This document shows positions 20,609-31,147 of a DNA stretch of 64,000 bases, piece by piece. The notes below the pieces were generated by a model. It saw nothing but the letters and a program-made list of their open reading frames with translations, was not told the origin of the DNA and searched no databases. Every line of letters starts with the position of its first letter. Within the stretch, counting starts at the first letter, position 1. Source of the DNA: Tricholoma matsutake (lineage: Eukaryota; Basidiomycota; Agaricomycetes; Agaricales; Tricholomataceae); contig AP026546.1 of the NCBI GenBank assembly GCA_026075535.2, forward strand, positions 7,998,001 through 8,062,000, read 5' to 3'. A program made the translations under genes and the position numbers.

Positions 20609-23315
20609 TTAGTCCAGCTGTCTTCCGTTAGCGTGACGTTTTCCATTCACGCCTGCTGGTTGACGGACAGCGGCCTCAAATCGCTTGGCTATCTCGAGCA
20701 CCATACCATCTGAAAAACTTGGCCCAAGGATCGTGATCCCAAACGGCATTCCATCCTGAGTGAACCCAGCAGGACAGGAGACGCCTGTGAGATCGAGAAT
20801 ATTGGCAAAGTGTGTAAACTAAATTTTGAGCAAGCGAAACATCAGCTCGATAAATTAAGAAGAGAATGCCCGTCTACTGTGACGAAAGGCAGAAAGACAC
20901 ACCTTTCCGAGCTTGTGATTGAGGGCAATGGGGTCTGCAAGATACTGCGCCTTCGTTGGATGCATTGGGGCTGTCGGCACTATGAGCACATTCATCTTCC
21001 TAAATTCGACTTGAGCAAGACGTTGACTTGTCATCATTTTGAAGGTGTCGGACCACGCATCCGCAGCGGAAAAATTCTTTAACGCTGAAGAATAGATCGC
21101 TCGTATCTCCGGCAACAACGGGTCCTTCCCGTCAGGCTCGGTTGGTACCGGGTGGGCATCGTACCATTCTCTCACACCCGAGACACGTTCCGCAACGAAA
21201 CTCCCCTCGTATAACAGCCTCCCAGCTTCCTCAAAGACAGTGTAGTCGACGGTATCGACGAGCTGGCCACCCACAGATTTCACGAGGAGTACCGCCGCTT
21301 CGAAAAGTTCGTTAAATTCTTGCGTGGCCAGGTTGCGGGATTCGGAGTCGATTGGCGGGATCGCAAACTCGAATCCCTCTCCAGGTTGAAGGACGGTGCG
21401 AGGAGCGAGAGCCCATGGCGGTCGGTAAAGTTTAGAAAATGGTTCACGCTCATCAATCTTGAAGAGAGCGCTCCAGACGGTGCGTGCATCCTCAACTTTG
21501 GAAGCTGCTATGGCAATACAGTCAAAACTCATGCAACAAGGGACAACACCAGCTGTAGGTATCTAGTGTACATGGGAGTTTCAGAATCGGGCCCTTCATA
21601 GAATATGGAGACTTACTGTGCCTCTGGTCGGTTTGAAGCCAATTATGTTGTTGAACGCAGCAGGAACACGCCCGGATCCAGCAGTATCGGTGCCCAAAGA
21701 GAAAGAGACTTGATTAGAGGCAACCGATACGAATGACCCCGAAGAGGAGCCGCCGGAGACATAATCAGGAGAGAATACAGATGCTGGTTGGCCGTAAGGT
21801 GACCGCATCCCGACGAGACCGGTCGCCAGTTGATCCTTCAAGGATCAGACAGTGGACCATGACTAGAGAGGGCTCTAACTTACCAAATTAACTTTCCCGA
21901 TGGGGATACAGCCAACTTCGATCAATGTTGCGTATATCGGAGCATCCTTCTCAGCAATATATGCATATTCAGGACATGCTGCGGTTGTCGGTATTCCCTT
22001 GATGTCAATGGAGTCCTTTATCGAGAAAGGGATGCCAAACAAGGGGTGGCGAGTGGTCGGATCCGGGTACGCCTGCAGTAACTCGCGGGCGCGTTTAACT
22101 GCGTCAGCCTGGGGAATAACGTGCAGCCATACGGCAGGATCTGCAGTTGGGAGCTCAAGACGCTTGTAGACTTCGTTGACCACGTCCTCAGGTGTGATAA
22201 CACCGCGGGAATAGAGCGTTTTGAGACTTTGAATGTCCATCGATCTGTCCCATGTAGTAGGGGCTACAGTTTCGAGCTCTTCGGCGTACTTCTCCAGTGG
22301 CGCAATAATAGAAGGCGAATCGCAAACAAAGCCGAATAGGCCCTGTAGCGTGTGTTAGTTGAAAGATAAAATGGATTAATCACAAAACTTGCCTCAGAGA
22401 AGGTAATCATCTCGAGAGAAACCTGTTTGAAGAGGGGGTCGTATCCATCGGTTGCATCGTTAACAAGTACACATTCAAAGCCTTTGCTAGCTCTATCAAG
22501 ATATTGCTGTTCCTGGGGGAAACAACTAGTCTTTACCACGATCATTTGCTTCTCTGAGCGTTGTAGTCACACAACACTCCGTCGTCACACCGACGATGAT
22601 GATATGCGATATTGCAGCATTGATGAGGATTTGATGAAGTTCGGTCGCGTAAAACGCTCCTGTGCTACTCGTTAGCAAAATGAAGGGTGCGGAAATTCAG
22701 CTCCTACCTTTTCCTGGTTTGTCTATCACTAATTCGCCTGTAATCGGCCTCAACTCGTCGACGAGATCATGCATGCTTGTCAAAGGATTATTAGCAATTG
22801 TTGAAAAGCTGTTTTACCAGGACTTACTATTCTCCCCGGACAAGCAAACGGCTGCCCCTTGGGCCTAGTCCCCCGATCACCATAGTATGTCTTGAATCCG
22901 GGGCATTGACTTGGCGTGTAAGCTACAGAAGATCCGTTATCATCGATCCAAGGGAAAGGAACGAGACGATGAACCTTGCAAGTGGGGCAATCTGTCAAGT
23001 TAGGCTCGTGCCCTTCTCGAGTGTGCACCACCATAATACCTGCTCTCCGAGAGAGTTGGAGGAGTGCAGCAGCGGGTTTGACAGCTTTTTGGACTGCTGC
23101 CAGATTGCCGTTGCCTTCCTGTATATCTCCAAACCCGCCTTCCTCTATGAAATCACGTTGAAAGTCAACTGTAGCAAGATCAGCGTCACTATTGTTTCTA
23201 TACCATGGAAAAGCAAGTTGAAAGCAAGCGTGCTTGCGAACTTACTGAGTAGGAGCGCAGCCTTGGCTGGATCGAAGCTGAACGCATAAGGCTTTGCATT
23301 GGCGGAAAGAATCAT
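20609..23315 (-). CDS. Isochorismatase-like hydrolase fused to allophanate-hydrolase-like amidase (candidate biuret/allophanate hydrolase)
   Basis: Start ATG at 23313-23315; stop TAA at 20609-20611; about eight short introns. The N-terminal part is an isochorismatase-superfamily cysteine hydrolase with all three catalytic positions: Asp in LLLIDFQRDF (Asp codon just after the first intron), Lys in [16 protein letters not shown], and Cys in [12 protein letters not shown], followed by [13 protein letters not shown]. It runs without a stop ([21 protein letters not shown]) into an amidase-signature domain: [18 protein letters not shown] (Lys of the Ser-cisSer-Lys triad) and [14 protein letters not shown] with [10 protein letters not shown]-terminal features ([44 protein letters not shown]) resemble allophanate hydrolases (AtzF, Dur1,2). 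Biuret hydrolases belong to the isochorismatase superfamily and yield allophanate, so one chain could turn biuret into CO2 and ammonia. Function is inference; another ureide is possible. Confidence 0.85.
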
Positions 23316-23372
23316 ATTGACAGAGGTATACCAGGAGATCGAACAAAGCTGCCCAGCTTACTGCGCATGCTG

Positions 23373-23394
23373 CTTATCGTCCAATTACTGATAG
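23373..23394 (-). promoter_or_regulatory. Possible GATA-factor sites upstream of the fusion hydrolase
   Basis: CTTATC (23373-23378, i.e. CGATAAG on the gene strand) and TGATAG (23389-23394) lie 58-79 bp upstream of the start codon. HGATAR pairs are the binding sites of AreA/Nit2-type nitrogen regulators. Six-base motifs occur by chance, so this is only suggestive. Confidence 0.3.
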
Positions 23395-23620
23395 CGCTAT
23401 ACTAAATCCTGAGATTGGACTGGGTAAGGTTGCTATGTCACATGATGTATATAACCTTTTCTGCAAACGCTATCCTGTAAATACTTTTTGGGTAATAGCT
23501 CGGCGTATCTGACCATGGGTCAGTGGGAAATTGACAAAAAACCATGTAGACTATCTAAGTAATCATCTTCAGAGAGGTCGAGAGGGTTTGCCGTTGCCCC
23601 AGAGACCTCATTCATACTCG

Positions 23621-24555
23621 ACTACGTCAGGTGATCACTGCTTCTTGATCTTTAACCACCACCATCCAGTCGTGGGAATTCGGTGCCCCCAATATGACTG
23701 TGCTTTATTCTACCTAACACCTCCTCACTAATCGCTGTCGGGCCTCTCTCATGGCTCGAGCCATCATCCTTTATAAACTACCCCTTCATTTTATCTTATC
23801 GGAGTTCATTGCGACAATTTGTGTGGTGGACCCCACATACTCTCGCTGGCGGCAGGAATGCCCTGCTATCCATCTTACTCTCAATGTGACTCAGGCACCA
23901 TTTTCGAGGCCTCAGTGTACCACCACCAGCTCTGCTTAGTGCAGACCTTGGCCTTGTGTCAAGGGCACAATCCATTCTCAATTGGGTAGAGACCTACAAC
24001 TTTGGGGAGGAAGACCAATAGTGGAAGGTCACCAATGGCCGATCATAGGACCGTCCCTGCACAGCCCACACCCTATTGGGAGAGTGTTGGCATACTCAAC
24101 TTGGGACTTCATTGGCAAGGGGTGGACTGTGGATGTATATACCATGGGAGGAATAGATGAGGAACAGGGGGAGTATCGGTTGAGGGGGATGGGGGGTGGA
24201 ACTGCAGAGTAAAGGCAAGGGTTGTTTGTTTAACCACGATCATTTTTTCTTTTCCAACAGGTGCAAGTTTGTAAGCCTTCCTGTGATTGATTCCATGTTT
24301 GTACACCAACTATGCAGATTGCTGACAGCTGGAAGCCTTGGCGCTCATGTGGGCTTGGGAAGTATAGAATACCGCAGTGGGAGGAACCGCAGCAGCCAGT
24401 CCTGCGAGCCTGAGAGGGCATGGTAGCAGTTCAGGTGCTTGTCGATGAGGAGGGTTCTTTATGTGTAGCCTACTTCTGGGGGATTGTGTTCGGGTGCCCT
24501 TTTAAAAAAGGAATAAATCCTTAATCCAAAAAAAAAAAAAACTACGTCAGGTGAT
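23621..24555 (+). mobile_element. Poly(A) retro-insertion with 15-bp target duplication
   Basis: A perfect 15-bp direct repeat, ACTACGTCAGGTGAT, lies at 23621-23635 and 24541-24555. The 905-bp insert (23636-24540) ends with GGAATAAATCC and a run of about 13 A. A long target duplication plus a 3' A tail is the signature of LINE-machinery retrotransposition. I see no reverse transcriptase in it, so it is a SINE-like element, a 5'-truncated LINE 3' end, or a processed transcript; which one is undecided. Confidence 0.78.
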
Positions 24556-24586
24556 GTTACTTTTGATGTGACACATCATGTGTAAC

Positions 24587-25424
24587 TAGTGTTTAAAGGT
24601 CCAGTCCAGTCTGGTTTTTGACTTCCAAATGGGGCAACTGGCAACTGCAACCGGTCTAGGACCGACCCAGATATTGGAGGACCGCAACCGGACCCTTTAG
24701 GACTGGTCCTAATTGGTCCATGGACCAAAAAAAGACTGGTTCGGACTGGTCTTTTGTCATAAAATTTATCATGCCAAATAACCCATATGTATCTCAACAA
24801 ATATGACCATTACCTCATATATATTATATTCATGGATAGAGATTGTAATGCTCCATAGACCGATCCAACATTTAAGCAATTCTGTCAAGATTTGACTGAG
24901 ATATGGCCAAAACCGAAAGGACATGCATTCAAGTTGCGGTTTGTAGTTTGTAATTTGTAGTTTGTAGTTGCACTCATTTGGGCTGTTATATGGGTAAAGT
25001 CCCATGGTACAGATGATTAGGTGTGTTGTTGTTACTTTTATGATGTCATATAGCTGTACAAAAAAAAATATAGCTCAGGTAATAAGCAATGCAATCAAAG
25101 TTGTTCTGATACAACAAAATACTTGTACAAAAATGTTTTTGGTCATATCTCACCCAATTCTTGACCATTTTTGATGATCCAGAGACCAAAAATGAAGTAA
25201 ACATGTGTGGGAGTAAGGTCCAACATATGTTGGCATGAAAGACCAGTTGCAACCGGTTTTAACCAGTTTTTCATCGGTCCTACTATATTTTTCAAAATGA
25301 AAGACCAGCAACTGGACTGAAAAAGACCAGTCCATAAATAGACCACTGGTCCAGTCCTAATCAGTCCAGTTCAGTTCAGTTTCAGTCTTTTTTTTGGTCC
25401 TACAGACTGGACCTTTAAACACTA
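24587..25424. mobile_element. hAT-like non-autonomous DNA transposon (838 bp)
   Basis: Ends are TAGTGTTTAAAGGTCCAGTC and the inverse GACTGGACCTTTAAACACTA, a 20-bp perfect inverted repeat. A perfect 8-bp duplication TGTGTAAC flanks it (24579-24586 and 25425-25432). The interior carries many short GGTCCAGTC/GACTGGTC motifs near both ends and no transposase. A truncated relative lies at 26594-27200. Confidence 0.9.
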
Positions 25425-25432
25425 TGTGTAAC

Positions 25433-26045
25433 TACATTTAAACATTGACCCACTTGAAGCCAATTTAATCAACATTACTCCTGTAAAATATGGTGAATAG
25501 TATTACTATAGATGTAGCATTTGGTTTCTTAAAAAGTAAGAAGTGCCTGTTGAGAAACACACTGTGGGATGACACATCACTAAATGCAGAAGTATTGGCA
25601 CATCTGATGTGGACACTATTTTTAGCACATCCCTTTGATGCACGTGAACAATCAGTTTGTTTCCCTTTCTCATTCTTTCCCTTTGACTGACAGAACATGT
25701 ATATATTGCTAGATAGACAATCTACCACCTCAGTTGTTTATACAAGGACTGAGGTGAGTGTGATCTTAGACATCGAATCATGATGATTACTTACTGTACC
25801 ATTAGTATAACCTTGTTTCTTCTAGGTACAGTATGCCTTAATAAAGAGTTGTTTATACAAGGACTGAGTATAACCTTGTTTCTTCTAGGATTGATTCTCT
25901 ACAGTGCCTTTGGAATGACATGGTGACCTTTGTATTTCTTGCATGCCCAGCAGCATCCTTACCATTAAGACCTTCATAGTAAGTGTGCATGAAATGTTGG
26001 GATCGATATGAGTACCTGTAAGTATGTAATTGAAAAACAATTATT
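25433..26045. other. Interval with short partial duplications
   Basis: No gene recognised. GTTGTTTATACAAGGACTGAG occurs twice (25733 and 25848), and a 20-bp piece containing TATAACCTTGTTTCTTCTAG also occurs twice (25806 and 25870), so a segment of about 65-115 bp has been partly duplicated. Confidence 0.5.
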
Positions 26046-26061
26046 TTAAATGATAATTAAC

Positions 26062-26595
26062 TGACCTGTGCATTTTGTTGAGTGAAGCCATCTCCAATGC
26101 TGCAAGCAGATTCTTCTCAAGATTGGCTTCTTTTGATGATGCTGGAAACTCACGATACTTTCACTTGGAATAGCCCCAACATTGCTCAATGAAGTTGAGC
26201 TCACAGTGGAATTTTGATAGAAAAAGGACTTCAAAACCTTGGACACAGGCATGAGTCTCTAAGAGAGATTCAACAGCAACAAAATCAGGCTGTGAGCACA
26301 GTGCTCAGTGACAGCAGCAGTCAATCATGCCAGGTTTGCATTTGAAGCCAGGACATTCATACTGCAGCTTGGACTCCTTGACTAGTCCACACTCCTCAAG
26401 AAGCACTGCCATACCCTTGAAACATCCTGGAGAAATTGGGTGGTCATCAGGGAAATACAGCGACTGTGGTGATCCATCATTGAATGTTGCATCATTCATG
26501 TGAACTTTTATCTTCTGTGGTTTCCTGGTAAGCTTTCCATTCTCATCATGCTGGAAAACCTGATTCCCATCACTATCAAGAACTGATCCTATAGT
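26062..26595 (-). pseudogene. Decayed DDE (Tc1/IS630-like) transposase-family fragment
   Basis: Read on the minus strand, the sequence gives SLYFPDDHPISPGCFKGMAV, LLEECGLV, CPGFKCKPG and CCCH, then after an in-frame TGA SQPDFVAVESLLETH, and KFHCELNFIEQCWGYSK, followed by a second TGA and KYREFPASSKEANLEKN. The FHCELNFIEQCW block corresponds to the conserved Glu region of DDE_3/Tc1-type transposase-like proteins that are abundant in basidiomycetes. The 5' end of the frame runs into an hAT-like repeat at about 26594, so the gene was cut by that insertion or rearrangement. Confidence 0.7.
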
Positions 26596-27200
26596 CTGGT
26601 TTTTGACTTCCAAATGGGGCAACCATCAACTGCAACCAGTCTAGGACTGACCTGGACTTTGGGGGACCACAACTAAGGCAAGGCAGGGGTAGGGGTATAC
26701 CCTTGTGTTTTTGGGCTAAGGGTATGAGGGGTAAGGGTAGGGGTTTGGAAGTTCATACCCTTGCATACCCCTGTACCCTTAGCTTATGTAAGAATATCAT
26801 CTGATTTTTTCAGCTACAAAGACTCATATTCAAGATTTTCATCAATTAAATTCAGATTTTGGGATTGTACAACATGATAATGGCTTTCATATGTTAATCA
26901 GAGGTATTAATATGTGATATTAATGGTAAATACAATAGTTATCAACACTTTTCAAATGAATTTTGCTCTAAATATGTTGATTTTGTGCCAAACCCTTGTA
27001 CCCTTGACAAACCCTCCCATACCCTTGGCAACCCTTATATGTTTCCATACCCTTACCCCTAAGGGTAGGGTGTTCAGGGGTAGGGGTAAGGGTATGAGAT
27101 TTGACACCCAGAGGTAACCCCTGTCTTGCCCTAACCGCAACCAGACCATTTAGGACCAGTCCTATTCAGTCCATGGACCAAAAAAAGACTGGTTCAGTTT
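26594..27200. mobile_element. Truncated copy of the 24587-25424 hAT-like family, split by a nested element
   Basis: 26596-26673 and 27134-27200 match 24607-24690 and 24680-24745 (CTGGTTTTTGACTTCCAAAT; CCATGGACCAAAAAAAGACT). The first 20 bp of the terminal repeat and the whole distal part are missing. A second element (26674-27133) splits it. Confidence 0.75.
26674..27133. mobile_element. Nested hAT-like non-autonomous element (460 bp)
   Basis: Ends TAAGGCAAGGCAGGGG and, inverted, TAGGGCAAGACAGGGG. It interrupts the host repeat between ACCACAAC (26666-26673) and ACCGCAAC (27134-27141), an 8-bp duplication with one G/A difference of the CpG-decay type. Subterminal GGGTA/TACCC runs look telomere-like but are internal to the element. 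No coding capacity. Confidence 0.78.
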
Positions 27201-27880
27201 TTCTTTTTTGGGGGGGGGGGGTTTGGGCATGTCAGTGTGATGTGGTGTGAGTACAGAGGTTGGTGTGTGCTTACTAGGCAGGTATCCCCCTTCTGGGGTC
27301 TCCTGGCATCCCTTGGCACCCTCCTAGCCCATGTCAACAGCCTCACATCCCATTTGAATGGGGAGGAGGGGGATTGGGCGGCTGTGTGCATGCGCTGCAC
27401 ATTTTTCGCAGTTGGCAGTTGTCACCATGACTGTACAACCTAAAAATTAATAAAATACAATTAGTTACTTAATAAAAACAAAATGAAAAAATGGAAACTT
27501 ACTTAGGGCCCAAACAACAATTATCGTCATTTGGGCCCATTGCATTGGCTCAGCTCATTGGGTCCCATTGCATTGGCTCAGCTAGTTTGCTAATAAAATA
27601 GTTAGTTCATAAAAATAAAGCAAGAAATATAAAAAATACTTACCTGGGACCCAAATGATGTCCAACATCATTTGGGCCCATTTGTTCCATGCTGTTTGTT
27701 GCTGTTGGTGCAAGAGGCATTGGAGGTGGGGGCTGACTGGGCAGTGGTGGTGGTAGAGGGAGGTAGGCACTGGCATCAAGAGTGGTGGTGGTCAGCAAAA
27801 ATGTTGATCAACAACATGTCTTGAACTTGCATGTGAGTCATGTAATTCAAATAAGGACGGTTAGATAATCCAATTGTTTG
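27201..27880. repeat. Repeat related to the interior of the 28979-31147 element
   Basis: Modules with GGCCCAAA...CATTTGGGCCCAT and an A/T-rich intron-like spacer (27437-27530 and 27580-27690) recur at 30402-30500 and 30772-30870. On the minus strand each has the layout CAG/GTAAGT...TTATTAG or TTACAG, so they look like repeated exon-intron units of a decayed gene. A G run (27209-27220) precedes them. Confidence 0.5.
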
Positions 27881-27892
27881 CATCTACTGATA

Positions 27893-27965
27893 ATGGCTCT
27901 GTGGCATAGTGGTTAACTGCTGCTATTTATGCTTGGCAACAAGGCTTGGGGTTTGATTCTACTTT
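27893..27965 (+). repeat. tRNA-derived (SINE-like) pol III promoter sequence
   Basis: Contains an A-box-like TGGCATAGTGG (27902-27912) and a B-box-like GGTTTGATTCT (27950-27960) spaced as in tRNA genes. The flanks do not pair as an acceptor stem, so it is not a functional tRNA; a SINE head or tRNA relic fits better. Confidence 0.45.
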
Positions 27966-27999
27966 AGTACATAATTTTTCTGTAGTCAACTGAGCCTCT

Positions 28000-28275
28000 G
28001 CTATGCATCCATGGACTCAACTCGGACTCGACTCAGATATGAATCTGTCCAAGTCCATCTGAGTCTGAGTAAATTGATGTTGCTCAGACAACGTCCATGT
28101 GCACTCCAAGCAAAAGTCCAAAAATAGCTCAGACTCCATGAAAGTCCATGCGGACTCTCTAGGAGTCCAAGCAACTGCTATACAGGACATTTGAGCCAAA
28201 TGAGTGGGTGCCAGTCTGAGCTAGTCTGTGCAGAGTCCGCATGGAGTCCATGCAGTCCATGTGGAATATATGGGG
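28000..28275. repeat. GAGTCCA/TGGACTC-rich repeat at the 5' break of a Gypsy copy
   Basis: Dense short repeats of TGGACTC, GAGTCCA and AGTCCATG in both orientations, like subterminal repeats of a small DNA transposon. GCTATGCA (28000-28007) and GCTATACA (28175-28182) could be an 8-bp duplication, but terminal repeats are not convincing. Confidence 0.35.
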
Positions 28276-28978
28276 GACAGTAAAGATCTCTCTCTCCCTC
28301 CACCCCATGCCCCAAAATTAAATCATGGGAGTGCAAACTACCATGCAAATATATTGTTGCATCCACTCCCTCTACACATTCCTTGAACCTAGCAATTGAA
28401 CTACAGACTACTGACACTGGACAGATACTTGGTGTCTCTGCGCTCCTGGACTCTGGTGTGACTGGTCTCTTCATTGATGCCCATCTCACACAACAACATT
28501 GCCTGAATACTCACTCACTCTCATGTCTGATACCTGTTTATAATGTGGATGGGTCCCCAAATGAAGCTGGTGCCATCTGAGAGGTTGTAGACCTGGTCCT
28601 CCATTACAAAGATCATAGTGAGTGTGCCCTTTTTGCTGTCACTCAGTTAGGAAAACACAAGGTGATCTTGGGCTATCCATGGCTTCAAGACCATAACCCA
28701 GAGGTCAACTGGCATACTGGGGAGGTTACAATGAGCCGGTGTCCATCCTGCTGTCTCACTTGTTTCACGGAAGCCAGACAAGAATGCTGTGGACAAAGGG
28801 CTCAGTATGACAAACTTGGAAGTGTTGTGCCGGACCCCTGCCTGTGCCTGAGGTGGAGTTAGAGGGGGTTCCTGATCTGATGCTGGACTCAGATGATGAT
28901 GATGAGGAGCCAGAGGAAGTGGAGGAAGGTGATTGGATTTTCTACACTGTGATTCGTTCATCACATGAGATGTGTCCT

Positions 28979-31147
28979 TAGGGTGTAGCACAGATCACAC
29001 CGTGGGTCAAAATCCACATACCATACCCACACCTGCATAACCTGCACCTGTTCCCACACTGTACCTGCAGGTACAGGTTTCTACCATGGTGCTTGGCTGA
29101 ACACTGTACACTGCTCCCCAATGCAACAGGTTTCTCCACAGTTCCTTTGCACTGGGCACCTCAGGTACTACCCCTTTGCCATCAAAGGAAGCCCCTGCTG
29201 CATAGCAGCAAGCTATTGCTTGCTGTCTAGCTCACAGGGGCTGCAGGGGAGATGGGGACAGAGGCAAGGGTGCACCAGTCGAAGAATGACTGCAGGTGCT
29301 GCCAGCAAAAGAAATGACACCCTCCCCCTTGCATAGAGGGCAAGGGGTGGCTGCTCGTGTTCATCGTGCTCCCCATTTCCACCCTGCGAGCAGTTGCTCG
29401 CAGCAGTGGATGGGTAGTGGTGGTGGCAGTGGTTTGTTGTCATTGTCCCTATCCTCCCCATCATCGTTGTCATTGTTCTCATCCCCATTGTCATTCTCGT
29501 CCCCCTTGTCATTCTTGTCCCCCTTGTCATTCTTGTCCCCCTTGTCATTCTTGTCCCCCTCATCATTCTTGTCCCCCTTGTCATTCTTGTCCCCCTTGTC
29601 ATTCTTGTCCCCCTTGTCATTCTTGTTCCCCTTGTCATTCTTGTCCCCCTTGTCATTCTTGTCCCCCTTGTCATTCTTGTCCCCCTTGTCATTCTTGTCC
29701 CCCTTGTCATTCTTGTCCCCCTTGTCATTCTTGTCCCCCTTGTCATTCTTGTCCCCCTTGTCATTCTTGTCCCCCTTGTCATTCTTGTCCCCCTTGTCAT
29801 TCTTGTCCCCCTTGTCATTCTTGTCCCCCTTGTCATTCTTGTCCCCCTTGTCATTCTTGTCCCCCTTGTCATTCTTGTCCCCCTTGTCATTCTCATCCCC
29901 CTTGTCATTCTCGTCCCCCTTGTCATTCTCGTCCCCCTTGTCATTCTCGTCCCCCTTGTCATTCTTGTCCCCCTTGTCATTCTTGTCCCCCTTGTCATTC
30001 TCATCCCCCTTGTCATTCTCGTTCCCCTTGTCATTCTCGTCCCCCTCATCATTCTCGTCCCCCTCATCATTTTCTTTCCCCTCATCGTTCTCATCCTCCT
30101 CATCGTTCTCATCCTCCCTGTTGTTCTCTTCCCCTCCTTGTCCCCTCATTGTTTCTGTGCCCTCATCGCCTTTGTCATTCTTGTTACCACTTCCCATTGT
30201 ATCCACATCGTCATTCCTGTTGTTGGCCCTGGCTCTTGTGTGACATGTCATTGTTCAGTAATCTCCTGGTCACCATCCCCTCGCTGTTGCATTGTGCTGT
30301 GCACTCTGCAAGCAGTTGCTCATGATGGTGGTTCAGGGTGTTGCAGTTGGCAGGTGGAGGTGTGGGTGTATTCATTGGGGTGGTTGTATCATTGTGAGAT
30401 AAAACCTGTAAATAATAAGAATAGAAGTAACTTTAATGAAGAAAACAAGAAAGGAACAGAAAGAAAAGATACCTGTGGCCCAAATGATGCATATCTACAT
30501 ATCATTTGGGCCTGTGCCTCATCCTTGTATCCCATCTCATCCTATCCCCATGTGCTGTTTGTTCATTCGGCATGGTGCCCCAAACAATGTGTATCTACAT
30601 GTTGTTGGAGCCTGTGCCTTGTCCTCATCCTCCTATCCCATCTCATTGCTCCCTGTTTCCACCCTGCGAGCAGTTGCTTGCAGTGGGAGTTGGGGGTGCT
30701 GTGGTGCTGTGGTAGGGGTGGTGGTGGCCATTGTCATCATCATCATTGTGGTAGTCACATCGTTGTAAGTTAAAACCTGTAAACAATGAAAATGAAGTTA
30801 GATGAATAAAGGAAAACAAAAGAACAACTTACCTGGGGCCCAAACAACAATAAAAGTCATTTGGGCCCATTTCATGTGCTTTGTATCGCTGGAGTAGGAC
30901 CTAAAAAACTGTTAGTTGTGAAAAAAGAAAGTAAAAATACTTACAAATGACAATTTTGTTGTTGTTTCTTGTGATGATTGATATCTGGCATCTTCCACAG
31001 CTGGTGACTCAAATAACTGTGGATACCCATGACACTGCCAAAACAGGTATGGTATGTCACAGGTCCAGCATTTCAGCAACAGCACCTGTACCTGTCAAAC
31101 CTGTGGGTTGTTTACCATGGGTTTACCCATACCTGTGCTACACCCTA
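28979..31147. mobile_element. hAT-like element (2,169 bp) carrying a minisatellite and exon-like modules
   Basis: Ends TAGGGTGTAGCACAGAT and, inverted, TAGGGTGTAGCACAGGT. It sits in the Gypsy protease-RT region between TGTGTCCT (28971-28978) and TGTGTGCT (31148-31155), an 8-bp duplication with one mismatch; the young Gypsy copy shows the uninterrupted site. Inside are an 18-bp minisatellite, a thrice-repeated GAGCAGTTGCT-type segment (29388, 30309, 30668) and modules shared with 27437-27690. No transposase recognised. Confidence 0.8.
29466..30115. repeat. 18-bp minisatellite (about 30-35 copies)
   Basis: Unit CCCTTGTCATTCTTGTCC, with drift to CTCGTCC and CTCATCC variants towards the right end. 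Because 18 is a multiple of 3, several frames stay open (repeating DKNDKG, TRMTRG or SFLSPL patterns); these are not evidence of a protein. Confidence 0.9.

Noticed and set aside
26674..27133. Degenerate telomeric repeat or interstitial telomere
   Set aside because: The GGGTA runs are confined between transposon ends with an 8-bp duplication and occur in both orientations near the ends.
28000..28275. Complete small hAT element at the GAGTCCA-rich segment
   Set aside because: The possible 8-bp duplication (GCTATGCA/GCTATACA) is imperfect and the ends do not form a convincing inverted repeat, so it is listed only as a repeat.
29213..30325. Long ORFs of about 300 aa in three or more frames (repeating MTRGTR, NDKGDK and LSFLSP)
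   Set aside because: They are produced by an 18-bp minisatellite whose length is a multiple of three; open frames on both strands are a by-product, not genes.
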